From contig JAMOPC010000495.1 of assembly GCA_027064845.1 (NCBI GenBank), positions 1 through 5,688 of the forward strand: a stretch of 5,688 nt of DNA, written 5' to 3'. The DNA comes from Desulfurococcales archaeon (lineage in GTDB: Archaea > Thermoproteota > Thermoprotei_A > Sulfolobales > Desulfurococcaceae). The position numbers and the translations under genes are program-made. Below are positions 5,251-5,688 of the stretch, piece by piece. The first letter of the stretch is position 1. Each line of letters begins with the position of its first letter. The notes below the pieces were generated by a model that saw only the letters and a program-made list of their open reading frames with translations, did not search any database and had not been told where the DNA came from.

Positions 5251-5688
5251 CTACATAGCTCCTCCTCAGGCTTCTCTGGTATTTTCTCGATAATTCTTGG
5301 CAATAGTTTTTTAGCTTTTTCCACGTTCTCGTTCATTACTTTAATGACTTCTTCTGCTGTTACTGGTTTCTCAGCCCATACATCATAATCTGTTATCATA
5401 GCCACTGTTGCATAGCATATCTGGGCTTCGCATGCTAAGTTTACTTCTGGTACTAGAGTCATTCCTATAATATCTGCTTTGAATACTTCTTTCCATACTC
5501 TGCTCTCTGCTCTTGTTGAGAAGCGTGGCCCCTCTATACAGATATAGGTTCCCTTATCATGTATCCTTATCTCTGGTACTTCTTTGGCAGCTTCTAGTAT
5601 TATTCTTCTAAGGTGTTCGCAGAAGGGGTCAGCCATACTTATATGTGCTACTACTCCTCCCTCGAAGAAGGTCATTGGCCTTATTCCT
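5217..5688 (-). CDS. mtnP: S-methyl-5'-thioadenosine phosphorylase, C-terminal part (start outside window)
   Basis: This enzyme splits 5'-methylthioadenosine with phosphate into adenine and 5-methylthioribose-1-phosphate, salvaging the by-product of polyamine synthesis. About 157 codons are visible of an expected 270 or so. The frame stays open past the ATG at 5675 (Gly-Ile-Arg-Pro precede it), so the true start lies beyond 5688. Seen: Arg-Pro-Met-Thr-Phe-Phe, His-Ile-Ser-Met-Ala-Asp-Pro-Phe-Cys, the Glu-Gly-Pro-Arg-Phe-Ser-Thr-Arg-Ala-Glu-Ser substrate loop, Ile-Gly-Met-Thr at the ribose site, and Thr-Asp-Tyr-Asp-Val-Trp with the purine-binding aspartate. All are typical of the trimeric/hexameric MTAP/PNP family. 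The C-terminus carries Cys-Ser-Cys-Cys eleven residues from the end, like Sulfolobus MTAP II, where the CXC motif forms a stabilising disulfide. It is the first visible gene of the minus-strand array, overlapping the SIS-like gene by 34 bases. Confidence 0.93.
   Translation of the reverse strand, partial: GIRPMTFFEGGVVAHISMADPFCEHLRRIILEAAKEVPEIRIHDKGTYICIEGPRFSTRAESRVWKEVFKADIIGMTLVPEVNLACEAQICYATVAMITDYDVWAEKPVTAEEVIKVMNENVEKAKKLLPRIIEKIPEKPEEELCSCCKSLETALI
5259..5267 (-). promoter_or_regulatory. Ribosome binding site of the SIS-like gene inside the MTA phosphorylase gene
   Basis: GAGGAGGAG on the minus strand encodes three glutamates of the phosphorylase tail and stands eight bases before TTG (5250). 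It selects this start and makes translation of the two genes physically linked. Confidence 0.55.

Noticed and set aside
1..5688. CRISPR arrays, insertion sequences, tRNA or rRNA genes, attachment sites
   Set aside because: No regularly spaced repeats, transposase motifs, terminal inverted repeats or tRNA-like TPsiC/anticodon arms were seen, and non-coding gaps are all under 70 bases.

Overview
This window looks like hyperthermophilic crenarchaeal chromosome, most likely Desulfurococcales and Staphylothermus-like. That placement is an inference from AT-rich DNA, AGA/AGG arginine and ATA isoleucine codons, GAGGTGATC-type ribosome binding sites with TTG starts, and a C-terminal Cys-Ser-Cys-Cys methylthioadenosine phosphorylase of the kind described in Sulfolobus. 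No transposon, CRISPR array, tRNA or rRNA was seen. The window is almost fully coding, with no gene-free stretch over 300 bases.

Layout. Positions 1-1360 (+) hold the end of a calcineurin-like metallophosphoesterase followed 22 bases later by a rhomboid intramembrane protease. Convergent to it, with an 11-base gap, is a minus-strand gene (1372-2247) that reads as a motif-poor relative of the CitG/triphosphoribosyl-dephospho-CoA synthase family. It shares a 68-base divergent promoter region with a plus-strand DUF1614-like membrane protein (2316-2963). The rest, 5688 down to about 2972, is one tightly packed minus-strand array: methylthioadenosine phosphorylase (start beyond the window), a degenerate SIS-fold protein overlapping it by 34 bases, a small four-helix membrane protein, and a RimK-like ATP-grasp ligase.

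The most interesting element is at the very end of that array. A 60-base stretch on the minus strand (3031 to 2972) starts on the stop codon of the ATP-grasp gene. It has the layout of an archaeal C/D box guide RNA: a perfect C box ATGATGA, a near-consensus C' box, exactly 12 nt between C' and a perfect D box CTGA, and 12 nt between C and a one-mismatch D'. The same bases also encode a 19-residue CxxC peptide in an ATGA overlap, a competing reading.

How the genes work together: the phosphorylase is the clear metabolic anchor (methylthioadenosine salvage to adenine and methylthioribose-1-phosphate). Translational coupling suggests, but does not prove, that the SIS-fold protein works with it. 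The ATP-grasp ligase (glutamate-ligase type) and the CitG-like protein both belong to families used in cofactor modification. The substrates of both are unknown here.
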